A DNA stretch of 64,000 nt from Paracoccaceae bacterium (GCA_022822495.1 JAJEBQ010000043.1:96957-160956), one strand, 5' to 3'. Positions 37,996 through 46,545 are shown, counted from the first letter of the stretch. Numbers and translations: made by a program. The notes: generated by a model from the letters alone, not told the origin.

Positions 37996-38157
37996 TACTG
38001 GAATTACCTGGATGGAAAACCTAACAAATCCAAAGGGAATTCAGTAATTCCTGCTAAAATTTAATTTCCCTATAAACAGGAGAAGAACCTATAAAAAAAT
38101 GTAGGCGAATGGATAGAAGTGCCCTCAATTATAATTCACAACTGAGATTATCTTGGC

Positions 38158-38233
38158 TGGTGGAGCCGGGGGGAATCGAACCCCCGACCTTGTCATTGCG
38201 AACGACACGCTCTCCCGACTGAGCTACGACCCC
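38158..38233 (-). tRNA. tRNA-Ala (anticodon CGC)
   Basis: The reverse complement of 38158-38233 folds as a full tRNA of 76 bases including an encoded CCA end. The acceptor arm is GGGGTCG / CGGCTCC. The D arm is GCTC...GAGC. The anticodon stem TGTCG/TGACA closes the loop TTCGCAA, giving anticodon CGC, which reads GCG (alanine). The T arm is CGGGGGTTCGATTCCCCC. It lies just downstream of gcvP on the same strand. Confidence 0.95.
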
Positions 38234-38255
38234 TTTTGATTGTATCCAAATCTTA

Positions 38256-41105
38256 TCAGTATTTCCTTGTACAAACAAGATTTCTGTCACCATAAACATT
38301 ATCCACCCTGTTTACAGGCGACCAGTAACGGTCCGGTCTGAAGGACCCTACTGGTAAACAGGCATCTTCCCGCGAATAGGGCCGATCCCACTCACTAACC
38401 AAATCTTCAAGTGTATGAGGGGCATTGGTCAATGGATTGTTCTCTTTATCTATGGTGCCTGCCTTGACAGCACTTATTTCATCAGCAATTGCAAACATTG
38501 CACTAATGAAACGATCCAATTCCGCTTTGGGTTCTGATTCAGTTGGTTCCACCATTAAAGTCCCAGCTACGGGAAAACTCATTGTTGGAGGATGAAATCC
38601 ATTATCAATTAAACGTTTGGCGATATCATCAATAACCAGGTCTGTTCCCTCAATAGAAACTCTTGTATCAACAATGCATTCATGCGCCACCAAACCCTCA
38701 TTCCCGGAATAACAGATTTCGTATTTTTCTCTGAGCTTCTTGGCAAGATAGTTGGCATTAAGAATGGCCAGTTTTGTAGCGAGGGACAACCCCTTTCCTG
38801 CCATTAATTTGATAAATGCCCAGGAAATCACGAGAACCAAAGCTGAACCATATTCCGTTGCGCTGATCGCTCCTGAACCATCACCTTTCAATGGGTCTCC
38901 AGGAAGGAAAGGTATCAAATGGGACTTGACTCCGATCGGTCCAACGCCCGGCCCACCTCCGCCATGAGGAATACAAAAGGTTTTGTGCAGATTTAAATGA
39001 GAGACATCAACACCAATATCACCTGGTCTAAGAATACCAACCATGGCATTTAAATTTGCACCATCCATGTAAACCTGGCCACCAACCCCATGAATGAGTT
39101 CACACACTTCAGTAATTGAGCCTTCAAAAACACCGTGGGTAGAGGGATATGTAACCATAACTGCTGAAATTGCATCAGCATTTTCCTCGACGAGATCTCT
39201 CATGTGCTTGATATCAATGGTTCCATCCTCGTTGGTATTAATTTCAATTACTTTAAGACCAGCGAGAACTGCTGAAGCTGCATTTGTTCCATGGGCAGAT
39301 TTGGGGATGAGGACGATTTCTCTTTGACTTTCTCCAAGACTGTTATGATACCCCTTTATCGCCATCAACCCAGCAAATTCTCCTTGGGCACCCGAATTCG
39401 GTTGAACCGAGAAGCCATCAAAGCCGGTAATGGCACAGAGCCTCTGGCTCAGGTCGTCAATTAATTTCTTGTAACCACTTACTTGCTCCTCAGGGGCGTA
39501 GGGGTGGATATTTGTAAGTTGAGGTTGCGTGATTGGTGCCATTTCTGTTGTGGCATTCAGTTTCATGGTGCATGACCCAAGTGGAATCATTGTACGGTCC
39601 AAAGCCAAATCTCGATCAGCCAATTGTCGTATGTATCTGGTCATGGCTGCTTCCGATCTGTTCATGTTGAAAACCGGATTTTGCATGAACTCCGTGGTCC
39701 GCACAAACTTTTCGGGTATGGCATTTAAACTTTTCAGGTCAGATGATCGTAGTTCGTCTTTCTTAACTTCCAGCTCAAAGGACAAACAAACTCTCTCCAA
39801 CACCTCTGAAGTTGTTGTTTCATCCAGCGAAATTCCAATCGTCTTAGCGTCAATCTGTCTGAAATTAACACCATTTTTCAAGCCATTCGTGATAACCTTT
39901 GAAGAGTCCCCTACATCCACAGAAATTGTATCAAAAAACCCCTTTTGATCAACCTCCAAGCCATTATTTTCGAGCTTTTTTTTGAGCCAAACCGTTCGAT
40001 TATGAATGCCCTTTGCAATTGCCTTCAACCCAATTGGGCCGTGGAGTACACCATACAAACTTGCGACAACAGCGGGTAAAACCTGAGCTGTACAAATATT
40101 GGAAGTTGCTTTTTGCCTTCGAATATGCTGTTCTCTAGTCTGAAGGGCTAGCCGTAGGGCTGGCTTGCCCCGGCTGTCCTTGGATACACCAACGATTCGT
40201 CCGGGTAATTGACGGACAAATTTCATACTTGTAGATATAAAGGCTGCATGAGGTCCACCAAAGCCTAAGGGCATGCCAAATCGCTGGGTAGAACCGATGC
40301 AAATATCAGCTCCAAATGCAGCTGGCTCCTTCAGAAGTGTCAAAGCCATCAGGTCTGTGGCAAAAATTGTAATTGCCTTGTTTTTCTTTAACTCCTCGGC
40401 AAGACCTGAAAAATCAGATAAATGTCCAAACGTTCCAGGATATTGGAACAACGCTCCGAAAACTTCAACCGGGTTTAAATCTTCAAAGGGACACCCTTCA
40501 ATGATTTCGATTCCCAAGGGCGCGGCTCTTGTTCTGATGACTGCTTTCGTCTGGGGGTGACACCGTGATCCAATAAAAAACTTGTTGCTTTTTGACCTTG
40601 AAACCCGGTATGCCATGGCCATGGCTTCAGCACCAGCACTTGCCTCATCAAGCAATGAAGCATTGGCACAATCAAGCCCAGTCAAATCACTAACTATGGT
40701 TTGAAAATTTAGCAAAACCTCTAATCGCCCCTGGCTAATTTCAGGCTGATAGGGTGTATATGCTGTATACCAAGCTGGGTTTTCAAGAATATTCCGCACA
40801 AGAACAGGTGGTGTGATCGTACCATAAAAGCCCATGCCAATAAGCGATGTAAAACTTTGATTATCACCAATAAGCTGGTGTAACTCATCTGGTAATTCAG
40901 CTTCCGTTAAAGGTTTGCCCAATTCAGGTAGTGGATCATCACCCAAATGGAGATTCTTCAACCTCGTTGGTAAGACAGCATCAATCAAATGGTCAAGACT
41001 TTCATAACCGACCACTTTAAGCATTTCGGTAATTTCTTTGGCAGATGGTCCTACATGCCGTAACTTGGCAAAATTGTATGGATCATACGAACTATCTGAA
41101 ATCAT
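38256..41105 (-). CDS. gcvP: Glycine dehydrogenase (decarboxylating), P protein
   Basis: The P protein of the glycine cleavage system decarboxylates glycine on PLP and passes the aminomethyl group to lipoyl-GcvH. At 949 residues it is the fused single-chain form. The N-terminal half starts [22 protein letters not shown] and has [17 protein letters not shown]. The C-terminal half carries the PLP lysine in [21 protein letters not shown] and the ending [16 protein letters not shown]. It is last in gcvT-gcvH-gcvP. Its ATG overlaps the gcvH stop by 4 bases. Confidence 0.98.
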   Translation of the reverse strand: MISDSSYDPYNFAKLRHVGPSAKEITEMLKVVGYESLDHLIDAVLPTRLKNLHLGDDPLPELGKPLTEAELPDELHQLIGDNQSFTSLIGMGFYGTITPPVLVRNILENPAWYTAYTPYQPEISQGRLEVLLNFQTIVSDLTGLDCANASLLDEASAGAEAMAMAYRVSRSKSNKFFIGSRCHPQTKAVIRTRAAPLGIEIIEGCPFEDLNPVEVFGALFQYPGTFGHLSDFSGLAEELKKNKAITIFATDLMALTLLKEPAAFGADICIGSTQRFGMPLGFGGPHAAFISTSMKFVRQLPGRIVGVSKDSRGKPALRLALQTREQHIRRQKATSNICTAQVLPAVVASLYGVLHGPIGLKAIAKGIHNRTVWLKKKLENNGLEVDQKGFFDTISVDVGDSSKVITNGLKNGVNFRQIDAKTIGISLDETTTSEVLERVCLSFELEVKKDELRSSDLKSLNAIPEKFVRTTEFMQNPVFNMNRSEAAMTRYIRQLADRDLALDRTMIPLGSCTMKLNATTEMAPITQPQLTNIHPYAPEEQVSGYKKLIDDLSQRLCAITGFDGFSVQPNSGAQGEFAGLMAIKGYHNSLGESQREIVLIPKSAHGTNAASAVLAGLKVIEINTNEDGTIDIKHMRDLVEENADAISAVMVTYPSTHGVFEGSITEVCELIHGVGGQVYMDGANLNAMVGILRPGDIGVDVSHLNLHKTFCIPHGGGGPGVGPIGVKSHLIPFLPGDPLKGDGSGAISATEYGSALVLVISWAFIKLMAGKGLSLATKLAILNANYLAKKLREKYEICYSGNEGLVAHECIVDTRVSIEGTDLVIDDIAKRLIDNGFHPPTMSFPVAGTLMVEPTESEPKAELDRFISAMFAIADEISAVKAGTIDKENNPLTNAPHTLEDLVSEWDRPYSREDACLPVGSFRPDRYWSPVNRVDNVYGDRNLVCTRKY

Positions 41106-41461
41106 GAAATTAATTCCTGATATTCTTTTTCAGATAACAAATTTTCGTATTCGTCCGGATCCGAAGCCTCAATTTTGAAAAACCACCCTTTATCAATTGG
41201 ATCTTCATTCACCAAGGCTGGGTTTTCATCCAACTCCTCATTAATTTCAGCAATTGTTCCAGACATCGGCGAAATTAACTCTGATGCTGCTTTCACACTT
41301 TCGATGACGGCGACATCATCCCCTTGGGCGAATTCCTCACCCTCTTCGGGCATATCAACGAATACAACATCTCCTAATTCCTCTGCTGCATACTCGGTGA
41401 TACCGACAACGAATAGATCACCATCCTTACGAACCCATTCGTGATCCTCAGTGTACTTCAT
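41102..41461 (-). CDS. gcvH: Glycine cleavage system H protein
   Basis: GcvH shuttles the aminomethyl group between P, T and L proteins on a lipoyl-lysine arm. The 119-residue sequence has the N-terminal YTEDHEWV, the lipoylation site in [18 protein letters not shown] (Lys57), and the ending [18 protein letters not shown]. It lies between gcvT (14 bases upstream) and gcvP (4-base overlap), so the three are co-transcribed. Confidence 0.98.
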   Translation of the reverse strand: MKYTEDHEWVRKDGDLFVVGITEYAAEELGDVVFVDMPEEGEEFAQGDDVAVIESVKAASELISPMSGTIAEINEELDENPALVNEDPIDKGWFFKIEASDPDEYENLLSEKEYQELIS

Positions 41462-41475
41462 TTTTACCTCCTGAA

Positions 41476-42606
41476 CTATTTATTAAAACTTGTTCCAACA
41501 AATCGTCTTAAATGAATATTAATTGGCAATCTTGCCCTTCTGCCTTCACAATAAAAAACAGTGTTTTTCCCTACTTCATCAGCACGCAAATACCCCATGG
41601 CAATTGGCCCGTTAACCGTTGGTCCAAAGCCTCCGGAAGTAACTCTTCCCACTTCCTCACCATCAATTGCACTATTATAGATTCTATTACCAGAGCGAAT
41701 TGGCGCCCTGCCCTGAGGCTTGAGGCCAACTAACATCTGCTGGACACCTTCATTGAGTTGACTCACCAGAATACCATAACCCGGGAATCCTCCTTCCTTG
41801 ATATTACCCGGACGCCTGGTTTTGGAAACTGACCACCATAAACCCGCTTCAATAACTGTGGTGCTTTCGTCAATATCATTGCCATGAAGACATAGTCCCG
41901 CTTCAAGCCTTAAAGAATCACGAGCTGCAAGGCCAATAAACTCTGTACCATTGGACAATTGAAGTTGCTCTGCGAAGGCCTCAGCACTTGCCGAAGGTAG
42001 AGAAATTTCGAAGCCATCTTCACCAGTATAACCTGACCTGGAAACCCACAACTCACCAAATTCTGAATCGACCTCCATTACGTCCAGAAAACGCATATCT
42101 TTGAGTTCTGGTAATATCCTGCATGTTATCTCTGCTGCCTCGGGGCCTTGAATGGCAAGAAGGGCTCGATCTTCTATTTCGACAAGTTCGGCTTTGGATC
42201 CAAGCTGCGCTTGAAGATAGTTTATATCTTCCCTCTTGTTTGCGGCATTGACAATGAGATAGATGAACTTTTCTTTTTTGGTAATCATTATATCATCAAT
42301 GATACCAGCCTTCTCATTTGTAATCAGTGCATATTTTTGTCTACCTAACCGGATATTTTCCAAATCAATGGGGAGAAGACCTTCCAATTTTTTGATGATT
42401 CCATTGAGTGCTTCCTTACCCTTGGGATAAATAGCAACTTGACCCATGTGACTTACATCAAAAACCCCCACCTTGGTCCTGGTATGTATATGCTCCTTGA
42501 TTGTTCCAAGTGGATATTGAACGGGCATTTCATACCCTGCAAAGGGTACTAACTTAGCGCCCAACTGTTTGTGGAATTCATATAGCGGGGTTCGTTTCAG
42601 AGTCAT
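41476..42606 (-). CDS. gcvT: Glycine cleavage system T protein (aminomethyltransferase)
   Basis: GcvT moves the methylene group from the GcvH arm to tetrahydrofolate and releases ammonia. The 376-residue protein shows TPLYEFHKQLGAKLVPFAGYEMPVQY at its start, GVFDVSHMGQ, SRSGYTGEDGFEISLP, GLAARDSLRLEAGLCLHGNDID (folate site Asp) and FVGTSF at its end. It is the first gene of the operon. No glycine riboswitch is visible upstream, although one often precedes these genes in other bacteria. Confidence 0.97.
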   Translation of the reverse strand: MTLKRTPLYEFHKQLGAKLVPFAGYEMPVQYPLGTIKEHIHTRTKVGVFDVSHMGQVAIYPKGKEALNGIIKKLEGLLPIDLENIRLGRQKYALITNEKAGIIDDIMITKKEKFIYLIVNAANKREDINYLQAQLGSKAELVEIEDRALLAIQGPEAAEITCRILPELKDMRFLDVMEVDSEFGELWVSRSGYTGEDGFEISLPSASAEAFAEQLQLSNGTEFIGLAARDSLRLEAGLCLHGNDIDESTTVIEAGLWWSVSKTRRPGNIKEGGFPGYGILVSQLNEGVQQMLVGLKPQGRAPIRSGNRIYNSAIDGEEVGRVTSGGFGPTVNGPIAMGYLRADEVGKNTVFYCEGRRARLPINIHLRRFVGTSFNK

Positions 42607-43017
42607 AAAACAAGCCTAAAAATTAAATTCCTACATTTCTCCAGTGAAACATCGAAAAATTCATCTGTTCATCCTGCTATCAGTTATGAATAAATATCAA
42701 CAAAAACAAATATTTATTCGAAAATTATTTATCCCCCAAGTCAGGAATTAATAAGAATTTTAGGAGTTATGAGATTCCATGTCATTATCAATAGCATTAC
42801 AACAATAATGCATGGCTGACATGGTTTAAAGTTTCAATTGCTCATTTTGGAGTTCTATAACGGTCACAACACTATTTGGACTGGCCTCAATTATGGTGCT
42901 TATATACTTGACTAGCCAAAAGGTCCGCTTTCCCTTCTGCATTGATGCCTTAAAAATTGTAAATAATCAAAAAATACTATATTCACTATTAAGTACAAAG
43001 AAAGGAGTGAACATCAT
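42607..43017. promoter_or_regulatory. Control region between gcvT and the accessory cassette, with two hairpin-forming repeats
   Basis: No gene is present. One perfect 10-bp inverted repeat (GAATAAATAT at 42688-42697 and its complement at 42710-42719, 12-base spacer) lies about 80-110 bases before gcvT and could be an operator. Further on, a nested hairpin spans 42777-42824. Its outer arms are CCATGTCA and TGACATGG. Its inner arms are GCATTA (42794-42799) and TAATGC (42806-42811) around a 6-base loop. The rest is AT-rich. The cassette's first ribosome-binding site AAAGGAG is at about 43001-43007. Confidence 0.5.
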
Positions 43018-43285
43018 ATGGTAACATGCTATTGTTCCATTTGAAGATCCCCCGGATGACTTTCTTGAGCGAATTAAGAAGATAGACCAAAATGCCTACA
43101 TATCACAAGAACCTAGAATATTTTTTGTCCGTTCTAGTGGAAATTCTAGATTTGTAGCAGATAAAGTTGGGTTCACTAATACAGGAAGTGCTTCAGGAAC
43201 AGTTGGAATTGTAATCACTGTTCAAGGTGATTACGCTGGATTTGCCATGAATGATTTGTGGGATTATCTATCGGTTATAAAATGA
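43018..43285 (+). CDS. Small unknown protein, needs a +1 shift near its start
   Basis: A well-placed AAAGGAG and an ATG at 43018 open a frame that stops after eight codons. One base over, the frame from 43025 runs clean to a TGA at 43283-43285 and reads like real protein: AIVPFEDPPDDFLERIKKID, then ISQEPRIFFVRSSGNSRFVADK and AGFAMNDLWDYLSVIK. No start codon exists in that frame after the TAA at 43022. So either one base was gained between 43021 and 43030, or a +1 frameshift is used. The product would be about 88 residues. It is reminiscent of small bacterial proteins ending in a G-aromatic-A...LW motif, but I do not recognise a family. Its stop overlaps the next gene's ATG (ATGA). Confidence 0.55.
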
Positions 43286-43650
43286 ATAATGATAGCCAAT
43301 TACGAAATTCACCCGTACCAATAAGTACTTTTGACAAGAAAAGTAGGAATGGGGGTTTTCTTGACGGGATAAATAGAAATGCCAAATCCATTGGCCTTTT
43401 ATTTACTGTTCTATTTACAATAATCGGATGTTTTCTCTGGTTAGACAACCAGTTTGAAAAAGTAAATTCAAAGACCAATGATCTAAGACTTGAAGTGTCA
43501 AGCGAACTTGGTGATCAAACAAGGTTAATACGTGATAATAAACAAAATCTAAGTGTCTTAACCGAAAGAGTTTCAAATATACAGGAAGATGTCGAAATAA
43601 TTAGAAATAGGGTGGATAGTGGCCTAGACCGAACTTCGTATTTGCCTTAG
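43282..43650 (+). CDS. Small membrane protein with coiled coil
   Basis: This 122-residue protein has one transmembrane segment (about residues 38-56, IGLLFTVLFTIIGCFLWL). It is preceded by a polar positively charged N-terminus and followed by a helical, heptad-rich tail (NSKTNDLRLEVSSELGDQTRL...LTERVSNIQEDVEIIRNRVDSGL), probably a coiled coil. The frame is open from 43258, but the ATG at 43282, overlapping the stop of the preceding small gene as ATGA, is the likely start and implies translational coupling. Function unknown. It may anchor or oligomerise the cassette's other products. Confidence 0.7.
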   Translation: MNNDSQLRNSPVPISTFDKKSRNGGFLDGINRNAKSIGLLFTVLFTIIGCFLWLDNQFEKVNSKTNDLRLEVSSELGDQTRLIRDNKQNLSVLTERVSNIQEDVEIIRNRVDSGLDRTSYLP

Positions 43651-43716
43651 TAATGGCACTTTTGTATATAATCCCAATAAATCATTAGGAATTCATTATA
43701 AATAAAGGGTAAAACG

Positions 43717-44460
43717 ATTGTAAAACTACTAGATGGCACTTGCGGGAAAGATGATATAGTAGCAATTCTTGATCAAATACAGGAAAATTGTCCAGATCCA
43801 CGGACGAATTCGAAAAGTTTGTGGAGACTCCGCCCAACAACGGAAATGTCCGAGAAAAATTGCTCACGAGAAATATTACTTGAGAGATCGGTTGCTTTGC
43901 TGGCCCAAAATGGGCATATGAACGATTGGTACAATCAATGTCCAATTGCCTCTGGTATATGTGGATCGAGAAACTGTTTTATAGATCTCGTCCGATGGGA
44001 TCCAAAGAAACAGAGATTGTATTTAATAGAATTGAAATGGGACAGCGATAATCCCATAAAGGCAGTGCAGCAGATTCTCCGTTATGGAGCAATTTATCTT
44101 TATTGTCGAAGGCATAAGGACAAGCTTAATTTTGTTAACAATGAACTGATGTCAGCCACAAATATAGTACTGCAGGTTGTCGCCCCAGAAAAATATTATG
44201 CCGATCATGGAGGAGTCCGTAATTGCTTAGAACAAGCAAGGAAAAGCATACATCTAATCAATAATGAACCAGAAATGAAGGGTCTTACAATTTCATTGGA
44301 TGTACTATCCTTACCCAAATGGTTCGACCGATTACCTTTCAGCAATTACAAGGAAGTTAAACAAGCTTGTGGCAAAGAATTGACAAGTGTTGGAAAAAGA
44401 GTCATCAAGGCTTTCAATGAATTAAGCCCTGCTTATCCAGAAGAAGGAAAAGAAAGATGA
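43717..44460 (+). CDS. PD-(D/E)XK nuclease-like protein with non-canonical or lost start
   Basis: The protein-like frame runs from about 43702 to the TGA at 44458-44460. The core reads CFIDLVRWDPKKQRLYLIELKWDSDNP, i.e. an Asp, then two strands with Glu-x-Lys (IELKW), followed by AVQQILRYGAIYLYC. This is the layout of PD-(D/E)XK nuclease folds. The open frame upstream (KLLDGTCGKDDIVAILDQIQ...) is clearly coding-like, but its only start-like codon is ATT at 43717 behind AAAGGG. The first conventional starts are TTG 43819 and a later ATG. It may use ATT or may have lost its ATG. It follows the two small genes and probably belongs to the same cassette. Confidence 0.6.
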   Translation: MVKLLDGTCGKDDIVAILDQIQENCPDPRTNSKSLWRLRPTTEMSEKNCSREILLERSVALLAQNGHMNDWYNQCPIASGICGSRNCFIDLVRWDPKKQRLYLIELKWDSDNPIKAVQQILRYGAIYLYCRRHKDKLNFVNNELMSATNIVLQVVAPEKYYADHGGVRNCLEQARKSIHLINNEPEMKGLTISLDVLSLPKWFDRLPFSNYKEVKQACGKELTSVGKRVIKAFNELSPAYPEEGKER

Positions 44461-44694
44461 ACTTTACTGTAAAAACTTGGAAAGAGTAATTCACAATGCA
44501 ACAGACAGCAGGGAAAATGCTGCCTTAACTATTGATTGATAGGATAGAATCAAGGGCACCTCTATTTATTAATTCAACCACATTTTTTTATAAAACACCC
44601 CTCAAATCCTGGTCTTTTTGTTTGTGTTGTGATTCAATGGAAGTCAACATGAGATACAGTAGTCCCTTTTTAATGCAAAACCAGGAGATCTCAG
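44461..44694 (+). mobile_element. Left end of IS5-like element, containing dispersed repeat copy A
   Basis: This is the stretch before the broken transposase. From GGCACC at 44555 to about 44640 it carries an 85-base sequence that recurs, roughly 80 percent alike by eye, at 62202-62288. It begins with the kind of GGCACCTCTA end common in IS5-group elements, so it is probably the terminal and leader part of the element. An AGGAGA lies just before the transposase ATG. Confidence 0.55.
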
Positions 44695-45171
44695 ATGGAC
44701 AAACGTCACGTGCTGGAAGAAGACCATCAACGCCAAGCGTTGAAGGAATTCAACACTCTGCAAAGTATGAAGGAGCCGGTTGACTGAGAGCTGTTCCGAC
44801 CGCTCCTTGAAGAGGTCTTTGGTTCTCCTCGCACCCGTGGTCCGGGCCGTCGTCCCTGGGACTCTCTCCTTATCTTTCGCTCCCTACTGTTGGGGGTGAT
44901 GAACAGCTTGAGTGATGAGCAGTTACAATACATGCTTCTTGATCGGACCTCGTTCAAGCCGTTTGCGGGTCTTCACAGCAAGGATCAGGTCCCGGACCAG
45001 AAGACGCTCTGGACGTATCGCAACATGTTGAGCCCGTCGGGTCGTCTTGACGAGTTGGTTGCTTTGTTCAAGGATCCGTTGGCAGATCATGGCTACCTTT
45101 TACCGACGGGGACGTTGGTGGATTCATCGGTTGTCAATAGCGCTCGAAAAATATCCCATAATTACGTTTGA
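44695..45171 (+). pseudogene. IS5-family transposase, N-terminal part with internal stop
   Basis: From ATG 44695 the product reads DKRHVLEEDHQRQALKEF..., hits a TGA at 44785-44787, and continues in the same frame: PLLEEVFGSPRTRGPGRRPW, then LIFRSLLLGVMNSLSDEQLQ, DRTSFKPFAGLHSKDQVPDQ and GTLVDSSVVNSA. This is the N-terminal half of IS5/IS1182-like transposases (the YxxxDRxSF and D-x-K-T-L-W elements). It breaks off near 45150, where the oppositely oriented ISNCY-like remnant begins. It is inactive by stop codon and truncation. GC content exceeds the flanks. Confidence 0.75.
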
Positions 45172-45780
45172 ATAATGGACCACTCCCCACCACCAGTTTA
45201 CCGACTTCGGCCAACAACTCCGGGGTCAAAAGACTTACATTGTCAACCACCGACTGGTACGAATACGGCCTCCGGTCCCAGATGTCCGCATGACCAAGAA
45301 ACTGCCGCAGGGTGTTGTGCTCGTTCACCAGGTCATGCAGACGGTCACAGCCACAGTTCAGCCCCTGCATCACAACACCCATCACAAGAATCGGCCACAA
45401 CTCCATACCCGGACGGCCAAGATCATGGCTGACATCAGGAGCCAGGTGTTCCTCCAGAAGGGCAAATAGCCGAGGCCTCAAATCCCGGTCACAATAAAGG
45501 TGTTGAAGGCCTGTCAGAAGGGCGGGCATGTCATCACGGCACGTGCAACTAAGGTCAATGCCGGCAATGTCAATGGCGCCAAGTTCACGGTGGGGCTTGA
45601 TAACATGTCTCATCGGTCAAATCCTGCGAAGAGTGATGAATATGAGGTGAAAAAGGCCCTGATACGTCTCAATCCCAGTGATGAAACCGATCTTCATCGT
45701 AACATCTCGATCCCAGACCCTTGTTGTCAGGGGGTGTTGTAATGTTTATATACTTTTCGGACAGGCACTAATTAGTGCCT
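45150..45780 (-). mobile_element. ISNCY-family transposase, N-terminal half with its 5' element end
   Basis: Leftwards from 45613 the product begins MRHVIKPHRELGAIDIAGID and continues SCTCRDDMPALLTGLQHLYCD, VSHDLGRPGMELWPILVMGV, NCGCDRLHDLVNEHNTLRQF and LTPELLAEVGKLV. This is the N-terminal region of ISNCY-type transposases. The open frame runs to 45134, but its last dozen residues are read through the junction into the IS5-like remnant. The element's 5' end should be near 45756-45780, where, on the minus strand, TAATTAGTGCCTGTCC is followed by GAAAAGTAT. The C-terminal half is missing here. Confidence 0.7.
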
Positions 45781-45781
45781 G
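45762..45781. repeat. Perfect 20-bp palindrome at the ISNCY end
   Basis: CAGGCACTAATTAGTGCCTG is identical to its own reverse complement. Its right 12 bases (TAATTAGTGCCT) recur at 46632-46643, beyond the NYN gene, where they are followed by ACCCAGAAAATA. This resembles the GTCCGAAAAGTAT that follows on the other strand here, so the unit looks like the terminal inverted repeat of the IS, doubled by its target. Confidence 0.65.
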
Positions 45782-45820
45782 CGCTGGTCCCTAATAATTT
45801 GTCTCTCTGGAAAAAAGTGA

Positions 45821-45848
45821 TTGACAATTGGTTTTATTGCCCTATTAT
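45821..45848 (+). promoter_or_regulatory. Sigma-70-like promoter
   Basis: A perfect -35 TTGACA (45821-45826) and a -10 TATTAT (45843-45848) are separated by 16 bases. Transcription should begin near 45855, upstream of a hairpin pair and terminator and of the NYN gene. Confidence 0.6.
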
Positions 45849-45854
45849 TCAATT

Positions 45855-45908
45855 ATCCAACCGGTGTTGTCCGCGACATCGGATAGGCCGCCCTCAGGGC
45901 GGCTTTTT
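45855..45908 (+). ncRNA. Candidate short structured RNA or attenuated leader of the NYN gene
   Basis: Between the promoter at 45821 and the end of a T run at 45908 lie two hairpins. The first is CCGGTGT (45861-45867) pairing with ACATCGG (45876-45882, one G-U) around an 8-base loop. The second is a strong intrinsic terminator. No reading frame of any length fits. A transcript of about 54 bases would be made. It could be a free small RNA or a leader controlling the NYN gene 23 bases further on. The elements are seen; the RNA itself is inferred. Confidence 0.5.
45887..45908 (+). terminator. Intrinsic terminator
   Basis: GCCGCCC-TCA-GGGCGGC (45887-45903) is a perfect 7-bp GC stem with a 3-base loop, directly followed by TTTTT (45904-45908). 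This is a textbook Rho-independent terminator on the plus strand, placed just before the NYN gene. Confidence 0.85.
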
Positions 45909-45930
45909 ATATTTTGTAAAGGTATTTGGA

Positions 45931-46512
45931 TTGTTAAAAAGGGTTTCGGTTTATATTGATGGGTTCAATCTTTTTCATGCAATCAAGGATCTTGAAGATG
46001 ACGGTTTGAAATGGGTGAATCTCTGGAGATTGTCTGAACAATTAGTCCGTGATAATGAAAGTGTGGGCGTTGTGAAGTATTTTTCTGCTTATGCTAAATG
46101 GAGGGAAACTTCCTATCGCCGTCATCAACGTTATGTCCATCATTTGGAAAATGTAGGTGTCCGCTTCATTGAAGGTAACTTCAAGAAGAAGTGGCAAAGA
46201 TGCAGACTATGTAATCGTCAATTTTTTTTACACGAAGAAAAAGAAACTGATGTAAACATTGGTGCACACCTTCTGGCAGATACCTGTAAGGATAGGTTTG
46301 ATCGAGCATTGATCGTTTCGGCTGACAGTGATCTTAACGAAGCGGTTGTTTTGGCCCGAAACGAAACTTCCAGCAAGTTGATTGATATCGTAGCCCCACC
46401 CGGTCGAAATAACAGGAATTCACGTGCACTGTTTGAAATTACAATAGGGAAATTGAGAAGCTCCCTATTCACGAATATAATCGCCAATAGCATAGAACAG
46501 GGTAGGCGATAA
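45931..46512 (+). CDS. NYN-domain (LabA/DUF88-type) predicted ribonuclease
   Basis: This 193-residue protein has the PIN-like NYN fold. Acidic site residues are visible in KRVSVYIDGFNLFHAI (Asp10), EKETDVNIGAHLL and LIVSADSDLNEAV. A CRLCNRQF pair of Cys may bind metal. Proteins of this type are predicted metal-dependent RNases, some in defence or RNA processing. The frame is open from 45775, but that passes through the promoter and terminator. The TTG at 45931, with AAAGG ten bases before, puts the start right at the conserved strand and is preferred. It lies between two ISNCY ends and next to a candidate small RNA. Confidence 0.85.
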   Translation: MLKRVSVYIDGFNLFHAIKDLEDDGLKWVNLWRLSEQLVRDNESVGVVKYFSAYAKWRETSYRRHQRYVHHLENVGVRFIEGNFKKKWQRCRLCNRQFFLHEEKETDVNIGAHLLADTCKDRFDRALIVSADSDLNEAVVLARNETSSKLIDIVAPPGRNNRNSRALFEITIGKLRSSLFTNIIANSIEQGRR

Positions 46513-46545
46513 TCCAGAATTAACCATTACCTCGGCCCGATAGTA

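Noticed and set aside
42607..43000. Glycine riboswitch upstream of gcvT
   Set aside because: Looked for the paired aptamer cores (GGAGAG and GCCGAAGG-like parts) on the minus strand. None is present.
45775..45930. Upstream extension of the NYN gene
   Set aside because: The frame is open, but it would translate a promoter, two hairpins and an intrinsic terminator. The TTG at 45931 starts exactly at the conserved domain.
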